Shown here one piece after another: positions 1-6,999 of a DNA stretch of 17,595 nt; positions within the stretch are counted from its first letter, which is position 1, and each line of letters begins with the position of its first letter. Where the stretch lies: positions 1 through 17,595 of the forward strand of contig CANJYY010000010.1 in the NCBI GenBank assembly GCA_947479185.1, read 5' to 3'. The translations under genes were made by a program, and so were the position numbers. Under the pieces are notes generated by a model that saw nothing but the letters and a program-made list of their open reading frames with translations, was not told the DNA's origin and searched no databases. This DNA comes from Caulobacteraceae bacterium. Lineage in GTDB: Bacteria; Pseudomonadota; Alphaproteobacteria; Caulobacterales; Caulobacteraceae.

Positions 1-1
1 C

Positions 2-118
2 ACCGGGACCCAGACCCTGACCTTCACGGTCGACAAGGCGCCGAAGTACGGCGGCGTGGACCCCTACAACTACCTGATCGACCGCAACTCCGATGACAAT
101 GTGCTGAAGGCTGGCTAA
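2..118 (+). CDS. C-terminal fragment of a probable M1-family aminopeptidase / ABC permease protein
   Basis: This is the last 38 codons of a gene that begins before the window, read in the frame starting at base 2 and ending with TAA at 116-118. The tail carries the string GGVDPYNYLIDRNSDDN. I recall nearly the same string at the C-terminus of bacterial proteins that join an ABC-type permease region to an M1 zinc aminopeptidase domain. No catalytic motif lies inside the window, so the assignment rests on this tail alone. The CaiB-like gene follows after 10 bases on the same strand, so the two may be co-transcribed. Confidence 0.55.
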   Translation, partial: TGTQTLTFTVDKAPKYGGVDPYNYLIDRNSDDNVLKAG

Positions 119-128
119 AGCCCGGGGC

Positions 129-1334
129 ATGACCGAGCCAGTTGAGGGGCCCTTGGCGGGCCTGACCGTGATCGAGATGGGCACCCTGATCGCCGGGCCG
201 TTCTGCGGCCAGATCCTTGGCGACTTCGGCGCCGAGGTGATCAAGATCGAGGATCCGAAGGCCGGCGACCCGATGCGCCAGTGGGGCCGAAGCCTGCCCA
301 AGGGCCACTCGCCCTGGTGGCCGGTGATCGGTCGCAACAAGAAGTCGGTGACCCTCAATCTGCGCACCCCCGAGGGCCAGGCCATCGCCCGCAAGCTGAT
401 CGGCGGCGCCGACGTGCTGGTCGAGAACTTCCGCCCCGGCGCGCTGGAGAAGTGGGGCCTCGGCTACGACAGCCTGTCTGCGGACAACCCCGGCCTGGTC
501 ATGGCCCGCGTGTCCGGTTTCGGCCAGACCGGCCCCTACGCCTCGCGCGCCGGCTACGCCCTCATCGGCGAGGCCATGGGCGGACTGCGCTACATCACCG
601 GCGAGCCGGACCGCGCTCCGGCCCGCGCCGGCATCTCGGTCGGCGACAGCCTCGCCGGACTGCACGCGGCGCTCGGCACGATGATGGCGCTGCACGCCCG
701 CCATCGCAGCGGCAAGGGCCAGGTGGTCGACGCGGCGATCTATGAGAGCGTGCTGTCGGTGATGGAGAACCTGATCACCGAGTACGGCCTGACCGGCTAC
801 ATCCGCGAGCGCTCCGGCTCGGTGCTGCCCGGCATCGCCCCGTCCAACGCCTATCCCACGAAGGACGGCGCCCTGGTGGTCATCGGGGCAAACCAGGACA
901 CGTTGTTCAAGCGGCTGTGCGAGGCCATGGGCCGGCCCGAACTGGCCGAGGACCCGCGCTACGCCGGCCACGCAGCCCGCGGCGAGAACCAGACCGAACT
1001 GGACGCCCTGATCGGGGCCTGGACGTCGACGCTCGCCGCCGATGCCCTGCTGGCCGTGATGGAGACCAGCGGCGTGGCCGCCGGCCGCGTCTATCGCGCG
1101 CCGGACATGCTCAAGGATCCCCAGTTCGCCGCCCGCGACTCGATCGTGGAGGTGCCGCACCCGGTGTTCGGCGCGGTGAAGATGCAGAACGCCTTTCCCA
1201 AACTCAGCGACACCCCGGGCGAGGTGCGCTGGCCCGGACCGGGGCTCGGTGAACACACCGAGGACGTGCTGATGGCGCGGGCGGGGCTTTCGGCCGCCGA
1301 TCTGGCCGCCCTGCGCGGCCGCGGCATCGTCTAG
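129..1334 (+). CDS. CaiB/BaiF family CoA-transferase (class III)
   Basis: The 401-residue protein belongs to the class III CoA-transferases, which move coenzyme A between carboxylic acids through an aspartyl-CoA intermediate in the cytoplasm. The N-terminus (LAGLTVIEMGTLIAGPFCGQ, then GDFGAEVIKIEDPK) is the typical Rossmann-type start of the family. ENFRPGALEKWGLGY (about 99-113) and GQTGPYASRAGY (about 132-143) are further family signatures. Asp173 in VGDSLAGLHAALG is the likely catalytic aspartate. Length is normal for the family. The ATG at 129 has no clear Shine-Dalgarno sequence but sits 10 bases after the upstream stop. The stop codon overlaps the convergent kinase stop within a shared CTAG. 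The acyl substrate cannot be read from the sequence; fatty acid, bile acid or carnitine-type substrates are all possible. Confidence 0.9.
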   Translation: MTEPVEGPLAGLTVIEMGTLIAGPFCGQILGDFGAEVIKIEDPKAGDPMRQWGRSLPKGHSPWWPVIGRNKKSVTLNLRTPEGQAIARKLIGGADVLVENFRPGALEKWGLGYDSLSADNPGLVMARVSGFGQTGPYASRAGYALIGEAMGGLRYITGEPDRAPARAGISVGDSLAGLHAALGTMMALHARHRSGKGQVVDAAIYESVLSVMENLITEYGLTGYIRERSGSVLPGIAPSNAYPTKDGALVVIGANQDTLFKRLCEAMGRPELAEDPRYAGHAARGENQTELDALIGAWTSTLAADALLAVMETSGVAAGRVYRAPDMLKDPQFAARDSIVEVPHPVFGAVKMQNAFPKLSDTPGEVRWPGPGLGEHTEDVLMARAGLSAADLAALRGRGIV

Positions 1335-3256
1335 GCCCGGCCGACAGCCTCGGCCAGGGCGCTGACGATCTGGTGCACGTTGTAGGGCTTGCGCACCACC
1401 GGCGCGTCGAAGCCTTCCGGCGCTCCCCGCTCGCCATAGCCGGTGGCGAACACGAACGGAGTTCCGCGCGCGCGCAGCGCCTTGGCCAGTGGCGCGACGG
1501 ATTCGCCGTTGAGGTTGGCGTCCAGCACGGCGGCGTCGATCGTGCGGTCGAGCATCGCCATCCCCTCGCCCAGTTCGGCGGCGATGCCGACGATCGTCGC
1601 GCCCGCCTCAGTCAGGCCCGCCTCAAGCTCCATGGCCAGCAGCACCGCGTCCTCGACGATCAGCAGGCGCAGCCCCTCGACCCCGCCGTCGGACATGTGG
1701 ACGCTGCCCTGGGACGCGCCGGGTCCAGCGGGAGTCGCCGGCTCGATGAGGTCAGGTTCGGACAAGGGCTGCGCCACGGCCCGCGGGTCCGCCTTCAGCA
1801 CCGCCCGCACGCCGTCGGCATGATACTCGACGCGACCCTCGCCGCCGAGCTCCCGACCCGTGACCCTGTCGAGCAGGGTCGATCCGAACCCGCGACGCTC
1901 CGGCGGCGCCACCGGCGGCCCGCCTCGCTCGACCCAGCGCAGGGTGAACCCGCCCTCGGGTGGGACCTCCCAGATCACCTCGACGCGGCCGGTCTCGACC
2001 GACAGGGCGCCGTACTTCACGGCATTGGTCGCCAGTTCGTGCAGCGCCAGGGATACGGCGTTGGCGGCGCGCGGGGTCAGGATCAGTTCCGGCCCCTCCC
2101 AGCGCGCCTGTCCGGGGGCCAGGCCGCCGAGTTCCGCCGCGGCGATGTGGGCCAGATCGGCGCCGCGCCAGCGCGTCGCGGTCAGCAGCTCGTGCGCCGA
2201 AGCCATGGCCTTCAGCCGGCCGGCGAAGGCCGAGATGAAGCCCTCCGTGGAGGTCGTGCGCCGCGCCGACTGGGCGGCCAGCGACTGGACCGCCGCCAGC
2301 ACGTTCTTGACCCGGTGATCCATCTCGGAGAGCAGCGTCTCGCGATGCTCCTCCTCCGACTTGCGTTCGGTGATGTCGCGCACCACCCCGATGACGCGCC
2401 GGGGCGCGCCGGAGTGGTCGGCGACGGAGACTCCCGCGCCCTGCATCCAGCGCAGGCGGCCGTCGTCCGGCCGGATCATGCGATACTCGGCCTGATAGCG
2501 GCCGTCGGCCCGGAGGCCGTGTTCGACCGCCTTCCGGACGCCTTCCATGTCGTCAGGATGGATAAATCCAAATGACAGATCACTGCCCAGCCCGTTGGCG
2601 GAATCCCATTCGATGCCGGTCAGGGTCTTCATCCCTTCGCTGATGAAGATCCGGTCCTCGGCGATGTCCCATTCGAACTCGCCGAGGCCAGCGGCGTCCA
2701 TCGCCAGCTCTACACGCTGCTGGTACAGGCGGGCCTTGCGCTCGGCCTCGATGGTTTCGGCGTCATGCACCAGCATGTCGCTGGCCAGGGCCGCCAGGTC
2801 CTCGAGCGCCAGCCGCTCCGCCTCCGTGTGCGGCGCATGGGCTTCGGGGTCGCCGACCGACAGAACGCCGATGGCCTCGCCGCCCGGCGCCCTGATCGGC
2901 GCCCCGGCGTAGAACCGCACATCGACCTGGTGCAGTTGACCCCGCAGGGCCGAAAAGCGGGGGTCGTCGGTGATGTCGGTGCTGAACACGGTGCCCGGAC
3001 TACGGACCATCAGGTCGGCCAGGCTGCCCGCGCGAGGGTATTCACCATCCGGTATGCCGATCCGCGCCTTGTGCCAGAGACGGTCCTCGTCGACGAGGAC
3101 GACAGCCGCGCGGGGCGCCCGCAACACCAGCGCCGCCGTGCGCGCTATGCGGTCGAATCGGCGGTCCGATCCGCTGTCGAGGGCATGCAGGGACCGCAGC
3201 GCCCGGACGCGGGCGGCTTCGAGAAGTCCGGGGGCCTGTGACGCAGCGTTATCCAT
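1331..3256 (-). CDS. Hybrid HWE-family sensor histidine kinase (GAF-PAS-HWE-HATPase-receiver)
   Basis: This is a cytoplasmic 641-residue hybrid kinase with no membrane segment. In order: a GAF domain at about 25-165, a PAS fold at about 185-298 ending in the usual VVRDITERK, an HWE dimerisation/phosphoacceptor domain with His314 in EMDHRVKN, an ATPase domain with the N-box HELATNAVKYGA (about 407-418) and the family WVE motif (441-443), then a linker and a receiver domain (about 529-638) with Asp579 as the phosphoacceptor and Lys623. HWE kinases are common in alphaproteobacteria and several feed the PhyR general stress pathway. The closeness to an EcfG-controlled gene set suggests, but does not prove, that role here. 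A near-consensus EcfG promoter on this strand lies about 80 bases upstream. GGTGA precedes the ATG. The signal sensed by GAF/PAS is unknown. Confidence 0.9.
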   Translation of the reverse strand: MDNAASQAPGLLEAARVRALRSLHALDSGSDRRFDRIARTAALVLRAPRAAVVLVDEDRLWHKARIGIPDGEYPRAGSLADLMVRSPGTVFSTDITDDPRFSALRGQLHQVDVRFYAGAPIRAPGGEAIGVLSVGDPEAHAPHTEAERLALEDLAALASDMLVHDAETIEAERKARLYQQRVELAMDAAGLGEFEWDIAEDRIFISEGMKTLTGIEWDSANGLGSDLSFGFIHPDDMEGVRKAVEHGLRADGRYQAEYRMIRPDDGRLRWMQGAGVSVADHSGAPRRVIGVVRDITERKSEEEHRETLLSEMDHRVKNVLAAVQSLAAQSARRTTSTEGFISAFAGRLKAMASAHELLTATRWRGADLAHIAAAELGGLAPGQARWEGPELILTPRAANAVSLALHELATNAVKYGALSVETGRVEVIWEVPPEGGFTLRWVERGGPPVAPPERRGFGSTLLDRVTGRELGGEGRVEYHADGVRAVLKADPRAVAQPLSEPDLIEPATPAGPGASQGSVHMSDGGVEGLRLLIVEDAVLLAMELEAGLTEAGATIVGIAAELGEGMAMLDRTIDAAVLDANLNGESVAPLAKALRARGTPFVFATGYGERGAPEGFDAPVVRKPYNVHQIVSALAEAVGRA

Positions 3257-3333
3257 AGTTCACCATAGCGGGTAACCCCTGATCGCGCGACAGGCGAGAA
3301 TCCGTGGCGCGGCCCGCCGTCTGGCGCTAGGAT

Positions 3334-3359
3334 GGAACCTGATCTCGCGGGATCGCGTT
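3334..3359 (+). promoter_or_regulatory. EcfG (general stress sigma) promoter for the DUF883 operon
   Basis: GGAAC at 3334-3338 and CGTT at 3356-3359 are separated by 17 bases, a perfect match to the alphaproteobacterial EcfG consensus. The predicted transcript starts near 3366 and reaches the ATG at 3425. The box is almost palindromic; see the opposite-strand entry. Confidence 0.85.
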
Positions 3360-3361
3360 CC
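3336..3361 (-). promoter_or_regulatory. Possible reverse-strand EcfG promoter for the HWE kinase
   Basis: On the minus strand the same element reads GGAAC (3361-3357), 17 bases, GGTT (3339-3336). This is one mismatch from the consensus, at the first base of the -10 element. It would give a leader of about 70 bases ahead of the kinase ATG at 3256. The plus-strand match is perfect, so the minus-strand activity is the weaker call. Confidence 0.4.
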
Positions 3362-3424
3362 CGGTCAGTCCCCCCGCCAGGAGGGCCGCCGGCATTCGGC
3401 GCCCCCGCGACCACGGAGCCTGTT

Positions 3425-3772
3425 ATGCCCACCAACGCCAAATCCGCCCCTGTGGCCGAAGCCGATCAGGCCAAGTCCGACCTGAAGAGCGCCGCCGGGC
3501 ACGCCGAACGCAGCTTCATCGAGGCCACCGACAGCGCCCGTGAGCGCCTGACGGAAGCTGCCCACCGGACCGAGACCGCCGTCCGCGAAGGCATGGAAAC
3601 CCTGCGCGCCCAGAGCCGCGTCTACGCCGACACGGCCACCGCCCAGTTCGACGAAGCCCAGCGGTACGTCGTCGAGAAGGTCAAGGAACGTCCGGGCACG
3701 GCGCTGCTCGCCGGCGTCGGCGTCGGCGTGCTGATCGGCCTGCTGCTCTCCAGCCGTAGCGATCGCCGCTGA
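3425..3772 (+). CDS. DUF883 family (YqjD/ElaB-like) membrane-anchored protein
   Basis: The 115-residue protein has a long charged, alanine-rich helical region (about 15-88) followed by ERPGTALLAGVGVGVLIGLLL, a single C-terminal membrane segment with glycine-zipper spacing, and a basic end (RSDRR). This is the DUF883 layout. The E. coli members YqjD and ElaB are stationary-phase inner-membrane proteins that bind ribosomes. The start at 3425 is preferred over an upstream in-frame codon at 3332 because GGAG lies 6 bases before it and the upstream option would overlap the EcfG promoter. The stop overlaps the next start by one base (TGATG), so the two are translationally coupled. The promoter points to induction by general stress. 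Confidence 0.85.
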   Translation: MPTNAKSAPVAEADQAKSDLKSAAGHAERSFIEATDSARERLTEAAHRTETAVREGMETLRAQSRVYADTATAQFDEAQRYVVEKVKERPGTALLAGVGVGVLIGLLLSSRSDRR

Positions 3773-4167
3773 TGATGGAACGGACGCTGATGGCTGTAGC
3801 GGCTGGCGCCGCTATCGCCGCCGCCGCAGCCGCCGGCGTCTTTTCGGCTTTCTTCGCCCTCTTCGCGTTCCTTGAACCGATGGTCGGAACGGCCGGCGCG
3901 GCCGCGATCATCGCCGGCTGCTCGGCGCTGGTGATCGCGATCGCCGGGTTCGTCGCGGCGCGCAAGGCCGAGGGCGACCGACGCACGGCCGCCGCGGCGC
4001 CGGCGGACGCCTCCATGATCGAGATGATCATGACCGTCGTCCGCGACCGGCCGCTGCTTTCGGCGGGCGCCGCCGTGGCCGCGGGGATTTACGCCCTGCG
4101 CAATCCGCAGCTGGTCGCGGCTGTCGTCCGGGCCTTCATGGACAAGCCGCCGCACGAGCGGAACTGA
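3772..4167 (+). CDS. Small alanine-rich membrane protein coupled to the DUF883 gene
   Basis: The 131-residue protein has two strongly hydrophobic helices (about 5-35 and 38-63) joined by a short turn, then a polar linker, then a weaker hydrophobic stretch (about 92-110) and a basic tail. It resembles the YqjE/phage-holin-III-like membrane proteins often encoded after DUF883 genes. The resemblance is in layout rather than in a diagnostic motif, so I give no family name. Two adjacent ATG codons begin the reading frame; the first overlaps the upstream stop. It probably works with the DUF883 protein in the inner membrane and shares its EcfG promoter. Confidence 0.75.
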   Translation: MMERTLMAVAAGAAIAAAAAAGVFSAFFALFAFLEPMVGTAGAAAIIAGCSALVIAIAGFVAARKAEGDRRTAAAAPADASMIEMIMTVVRDRPLLSAGAAVAAGIYALRNPQLVAAVVRAFMDKPPHERN

Positions 4168-4184
4168 CGCGGGCGTCACACGCT
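4160..4184 (+). promoter_or_regulatory. Degenerate EcfG-like promoter before sodB
   Basis: GGAAC (4160-4164), 16 bases, CGCT (4181-4184) differs from the consensus at the third base of CGTT. It overlaps the end of the previous gene. The mismatch is in the better-conserved part of the -10 element, so it is weak evidence; read-through from the promoter at 3334 is an alternative. Confidence 0.25.
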
Positions 4185-4188
4185 TCTC

Positions 4189-4205
4189 TCCGGATTCTGT
4201 CCGGA
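4189..4205 (+). promoter_or_regulatory. Hairpin covering the sodB Shine-Dalgarno sequence
   Basis: TCCGGA, a 5-base loop (TTCTG), then TCCGGA form a perfect 6-bp stem. The second arm contains three bases of the GGAG ribosome site (4203-4206) that precedes the ATG at 4213. It lacks a T-run, so it is not a terminator. It could limit translation or allow regulation, but a stem this short may occur by chance. Confidence 0.35.
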
Positions 4206-4212
4206 GCGCGCC

Positions 4213-4881
4213 ATGTTCATCCTGCCTGACCTCCCCTACCGTCCCGACGCCCTGAGCCCGGTGATTTCGGCGGAAACGCTGCGGTTCCATCACGGCAAGC
4301 ATCACCGGAGCTACGTCGAGACGCTCAACACCCTGCTCGATGATGCGGGCGTCGATCCCGACAGCCTCGAGGACCTTGTCCGCGACGCGGCGGACGATCC
4401 GATGCGGACCAAACTGTTCAACAACGCCGCCCAGGCGTGGAATCACGGCTTCTTCTGGGAGGCCATGACCGCCGAACACGCCGCCCCTGAGCGGGACCTG
4501 ACCCACGCCATCGACGCGACCTTCGGCGACATGGCCGGTCTGAAGGCCGCCTTGGTGAAGGCCGGCGCGGAGCACTTCGGCTCGGGATGGGCGTGGCTGC
4601 TCGCCGAGGGCGACCAACTGAGGGTCATCACCACCCATGACGCTGGCACGCCCCTCACGCTCGGCTCGGCCGTGCCGCTGACGGTTTGCGATCTGTGGGA
4701 GCACGCCTACTATCTGGACCACCAGAACGACCGGAAGGGCTTCCTCGCGGCCTGGTTCGACAGGCTGGCGAACTGGGATCTGGCCGGCCGGCAGTTTGAC
4801 GCCGCGCGGGGTCGGGGTCCGGCCTGGGCCTATCCCGCGCCGGAAGACCGCGCTGGAACGGTGAAGCGCGCCGGGCGTTAG
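4213..4881 (+). CDS. sodB: Superoxide dismutase, iron type (Fe/Mn family)
   Basis: The enzyme converts superoxide to oxygen and hydrogen peroxide. The 222-residue protein shows all metal ligands: His26 in FHHGKHH, His78 in AWNHGFFW, and Asp160 and His164 in CDLWEHAYYLDH. Gln74 in NNAAQAWNH and GSGWAWL are typical of the iron enzyme, since manganese enzymes place Gly at that position and put the glutamine elsewhere. There is no signal peptide, so it is cytoplasmic. About 20 residues at the C-terminus (after roughly 197) extend beyond the usual end. The ATG has GGAG at 7-10 bases upstream. It follows the two membrane genes by 45 bases and may share their transcript. The EcfG promoter of the next gene lies in its last codons. 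Confidence 0.93.
   Translation: MFILPDLPYRPDALSPVISAETLRFHHGKHHRSYVETLNTLLDDAGVDPDSLEDLVRDAADDPMRTKLFNNAAQAWNHGFFWEAMTAEHAAPERDLTHAIDATFGDMAGLKAALVKAGAEHFGSGWAWLLAEGDQLRVITTHDAGTPLTLGSAVPLTVCDLWEHAYYLDHQNDRKGFLAAWFDRLANWDLAGRQFDAARGRGPAWAYPAPEDRAGTVKRAGR
4855..4879 (+). promoter_or_regulatory. EcfG promoter for the DUF1328 gene
   Basis: GGAAC (4855-4859), 16 bases, CGTT (4876-4879) is a perfect match. It lies inside the 3' end of sodB, and the last T of CGTT is the first base of the sodB TAG stop. The leader to the ATG at 4933 is about 45 bases. Confidence 0.8.
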
Positions 4882-4932
4882 GTAAGACGAGGGCTGCTCG
4901 GCCCCGGTGAAATCAATACGGAGGGAAGCAAC

Positions 4933-5103
4933 ATGCTGCAGTGGGCGTTGATTTTTCTGGTTGTGGCGTTGATCGCCGCGTTTCTCGGTTTCGGCGGACT
5001 TGCCGGCACGGCTGTCGGGATCGCCAAGATCCTTTTCTTTATCTTCCTGATCCTGTTCCTGGTGTCCGCGGTTATGCACCTGGTGCGGGGCCGCGCGCCC
5101 TAG
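4933..5103 (+). CDS. DUF1328 (YtjA-like) small membrane protein
   Basis: This 56-residue protein is nearly all membrane-embedded: [20 protein letters not shown], a short [11 protein letters not shown] linker, and [19 protein letters not shown] with a basic C-terminus. It matches the DUF1328/YtjA family in length and in the first-helix, Gly-rich turn, second-helix pattern. The function of the family is unknown; it is often found among stress-induced genes in alphaproteobacteria. GAGGGA precedes the ATG at a good distance. It has its own EcfG promoter and is followed by a strong terminator, so it is a single-gene unit. Confidence 0.88.
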   Translation: MLQWALIFLVVALIAAFLGFGGLAGTAVGIAKILFFIFLILFLVSAVMHLVRGRAP

Positions 5104-5129
5104 GACCGGCTGCCCGGACGGGACGACAC

Positions 5130-5160
5130 ACGGCGGCGGGAGCGATCCCGCCGCCGTTTT
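5130..5160 (+). terminator. Intrinsic terminator after the DUF1328 gene
   Basis: A perfect 11-bp GC-rich stem (5131-5141 with 5146-5156) with a GCGA tetraloop is followed by TTTT. It separates the plus-strand gene from the convergent phosphoesterase that ends at 5170. Confidence 0.9.
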
Positions 5161-5169
5161 CGTGCGCGA

Positions 5170-5964
5170 TCAGCCGGCTATCGGGCGACGGTCGATCGAC
5201 CAGGTCCGCCAGGGTTCGAAGTGCGAGCCTGTCCAGGCCTGGGCCGTGACGCGGACGATGTCCGTCTCGACCTCGATGCAGTTGAAGCCGATCGGCGCGC
5301 CGCGTTCCCGCACCGACAGGGTGCTCGCCCCGACCGCCCAGGTGCGTCCGTCGCCGCCGGGATAGGGCAGGGCGAACGGCGCGTGAACGTGGCCGGTCAG
5401 CACCAGGTCGACCCGCGCGCCAGACAGGGCAAGGGCCGCGTCGTGGCCGCCGTGCACCTGGCCGCTCATCGGTCCGCCGATCATCTCCACCAGCGGATGG
5501 TGGCAGGCGATGATCTTCAACGACTCGGGCGGCGCGGGCGCCAGTGACCGTACGGCGGTGGCGACCTGCCGTTTCGAGATCGCCCCCTTTGACCAGTTGG
5601 TCCGCAGCTGGACGCCGCGGGCGGTGTTGATCTGGGCGATGGCCAGGCCGTTGCGATGGAATGCGCCTTCGGACAGAAGGCCGAAATGGCGCTCATAGCG
5701 CTCCCAGGGCGCGAACAGCCGGCGCATCAGGTCGAAATAGGGCGTGTCGTGATTGCCGGGCACGACCACCGACTCCACGGCCAGACGGTTGATCCAGCTG
5801 CGCGCGGCGACGAACTCGCGCTCCTCGCCCTCGCGGGTGATATCGCCGGTGATGATCGCCAGGTCGGGCCTGTGGCGCGCGATCCAGGCGGTGGCCCCGG
5901 CGACCGCCTCGCGATGCTCGCCACCGAAGTGGATATCCGACAGATGGACCAGGCGCAGCGTCAT
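5170..5964 (-). CDS. Calcineurin-like metallophosphoesterase (class III phosphodiesterase type)
   Basis: The 264-residue protein has the full set of two-metal phosphoesterase motifs: Asp10 and His12 in HLSDIHFGG, Asp41 in ITGDIT, GNHD at 70-73, His155-His156 in ACHHP, and GHVH at 191-194. This arrangement is that of the CpdA/3',5'-cyclic-nucleotide phosphodiesterase group; the true substrate (cyclic nucleotide, phospholipid or other) is not determined. There is no signal peptide. An open frame continues upstream to 6414 but has no homology there; the ATG at 5964 is chosen because it gives a standard N-terminus and overlaps the lipid-kinase stop in ATGA. It is the second gene of a two-gene operon under an EcfG promoter. 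Confidence 0.88.
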   Translation of the reverse strand: MTLRLVHLSDIHFGGEHREAVAGATAWIARHRPDLAIITGDITREGEEREFVAARSWINRLAVESVVVPGNHDTPYFDLMRRLFAPWERYERHFGLLSEGAFHRNGLAIAQINTARGVQLRTNWSKGAISKRQVATAVRSLAPAPPESLKIIACHHPLVEMIGGPMSGQVHGGHDAALALSGARVDLVLTGHVHAPFALPYPGGDGRTWAVGASTLSVRERGAPIGFNCIEVETDIVRVTAQAWTGSHFEPWRTWSIDRRPIAG

Positions 5965-6860
5965 GCGGCGGCCTCCTCGGCCGGTTCGCGCGGCACAAGG
6001 GCGCGGAAGGCGAGCGGCCGGAACCGGAAATCGACCACGGGTCCAAGCTCGCGGGGCTCGCCGTCCAGCACCGCCGGAATGTGGCCGTGAGCCCAGGCGC
6101 GACCGGCGCGGACCCGCGCCACCATGACCTTCTCGTCGGTCCGCCAGTCGCCGAGCGCCGCATGAAAGCCGAGACGGAAGATGTCGAGGGCGTTGGCGGG
6201 GTCGATGGCCGCCGCCTCCAGGTAGCCCTCGTCGTCCGCCAGGGCCTTGGACACCAACGGGCACATGAGGGCCAGGGCCTCGGCCTTGCCGCGCGGCCTG
6301 CCGCCCAGGGTGAAGCGCAGGCGACCCGAGAAGGCCCGCTTCACTGCCCGTTGGGCGCGATGCCAGGCCTGTTTGAGATCGCCCTCGCGCGCGGCCTCGC
6401 GGGCCTGGGCCCACAGGGCGGGCGAACCGAGGATGGCCGCCACATAGAAGGCGTGGCCGTCGATCTCGCCGCCCGAGACCGGCTTTTCCACGCCGTCGGT
6501 CAGGATGTCCGCCAGAGCCGTCTTCCAGTCGCGACCGCCGTACAGGGCATTGGGCAGCATGTTCATGGTTCCGCCGGGCAGGGGAGCGACCAGCGGTCCC
6601 TCCGGCCCGGCCATTTCAGCCCCGGCGCGGGCGGTGCCGTCGCCGGCGACAATGATCAGGACGTCGGGCTTCGTGTCGAGCGCGGCCCGCAGGCAGGCTT
6701 CCAGGCCCGCCTCGGAGGGCGCGCTCACGACACCGGCGACCCTGTGCTCGGCGAGAATCCGTTCGACCTCGGCCACGGCGTCCGGCCCCGCGCTTCCCGA
6801 GGCGGGGTTGACGACGACGGCCACGCGCCCGAGCGCGGGGCTCTGTTTTCCGGATGTCAC
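5961..6860 (-). CDS. Diacylglycerol kinase-family lipid kinase
   Basis: The 299-residue protein matches the DagK catalytic family (YegS/BmrU-like), which phosphorylates diacylglycerol or related lipids with ATP. Visible motifs are VVVNPASGSA (15-24), the nucleotide-binding VAGDGTA (71-77) and PLPGGTMNMLP (93-103); the C-terminal half is the usual beta-sandwich region. The start is GTG at 6860, supported by GGGAGA about 9 bases upstream. The stop overlaps the phosphoesterase start by four bases, so the two are translationally coupled. A divergent EcfG promoter drives it, suggesting stress-dependent lipid modification or turnover. The exact lipid cannot be inferred. Confidence 0.88.
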   Translation of the reverse strand: MTSGKQSPALGRVAVVVNPASGSAGPDAVAEVERILAEHRVAGVVSAPSEAGLEACLRAALDTKPDVLIIVAGDGTARAGAEMAGPEGPLVAPLPGGTMNMLPNALYGGRDWKTALADILTDGVEKPVSGGEIDGHAFYVAAILGSPALWAQAREAAREGDLKQAWHRAQRAVKRAFSGRLRFTLGGRPRGKAEALALMCPLVSKALADDEGYLEAAAIDPANALDIFRLGFHAALGDWRTDEKVMVARVRAGRAWAHGHIPAVLDGEPRELGPVVDFRFRPLAFRALVPREPAEEAAA

Positions 6861-6893
6861 GCCTGATCGTCTCCCTCACCCCGTCCGCGATCT

Positions 6894-6919
6894 AACGATC
6901 GCCACCCTGCCCCGGTTCC
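6894..6919 (-). promoter_or_regulatory. EcfG promoter for the lipid kinase-phosphoesterase operon
   Basis: On the minus strand GGAAC (6919-6915), 17 bases, CGTT (6897-6894) is a perfect match. The leader to the GTG start at 6860 is about 25 bases. It is back to back with the plus-strand promoter at 6926, with six bases between their -35 boxes. Confidence 0.83.
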
Positions 6920-6925
6920 GCGACA

Positions 6926-6950
6926 GGAACTCCCCCCTGTTCCAGGCGTT
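6926..6950 (+). promoter_or_regulatory. EcfG promoter for the glycine-zipper lipoprotein
   Basis: GGAAC (6926-6930), 16 bases, CGTT (6947-6950) is a perfect match. Transcription would begin near 6958, leaving about 40 bases of leader before the ATG at 7000. Confidence 0.83.
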
Positions 6951-6999
6951 GCCCACCCGGATGGGGGATCACCGGATCGAAACGACGAGGAACTGCCCA

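Noticed and set aside
24..1256. A 410-codon open frame on the minus strand opposite the CoA-transferase.
   Set aside because: Low-complexity Gly/Arg/His/Ala composition typical of the shadow of a GC-rich gene, with no motif, while the plus strand has clear CaiB family signatures.
5965..6414. N-terminal extension of the metallophosphoesterase by 150 codons.
   Set aside because: The extension lies over the lipid-kinase coding region in another frame and is Gly/Arg-rich; the ATG at 5964 gives a normal family start and an ATGA overlap.
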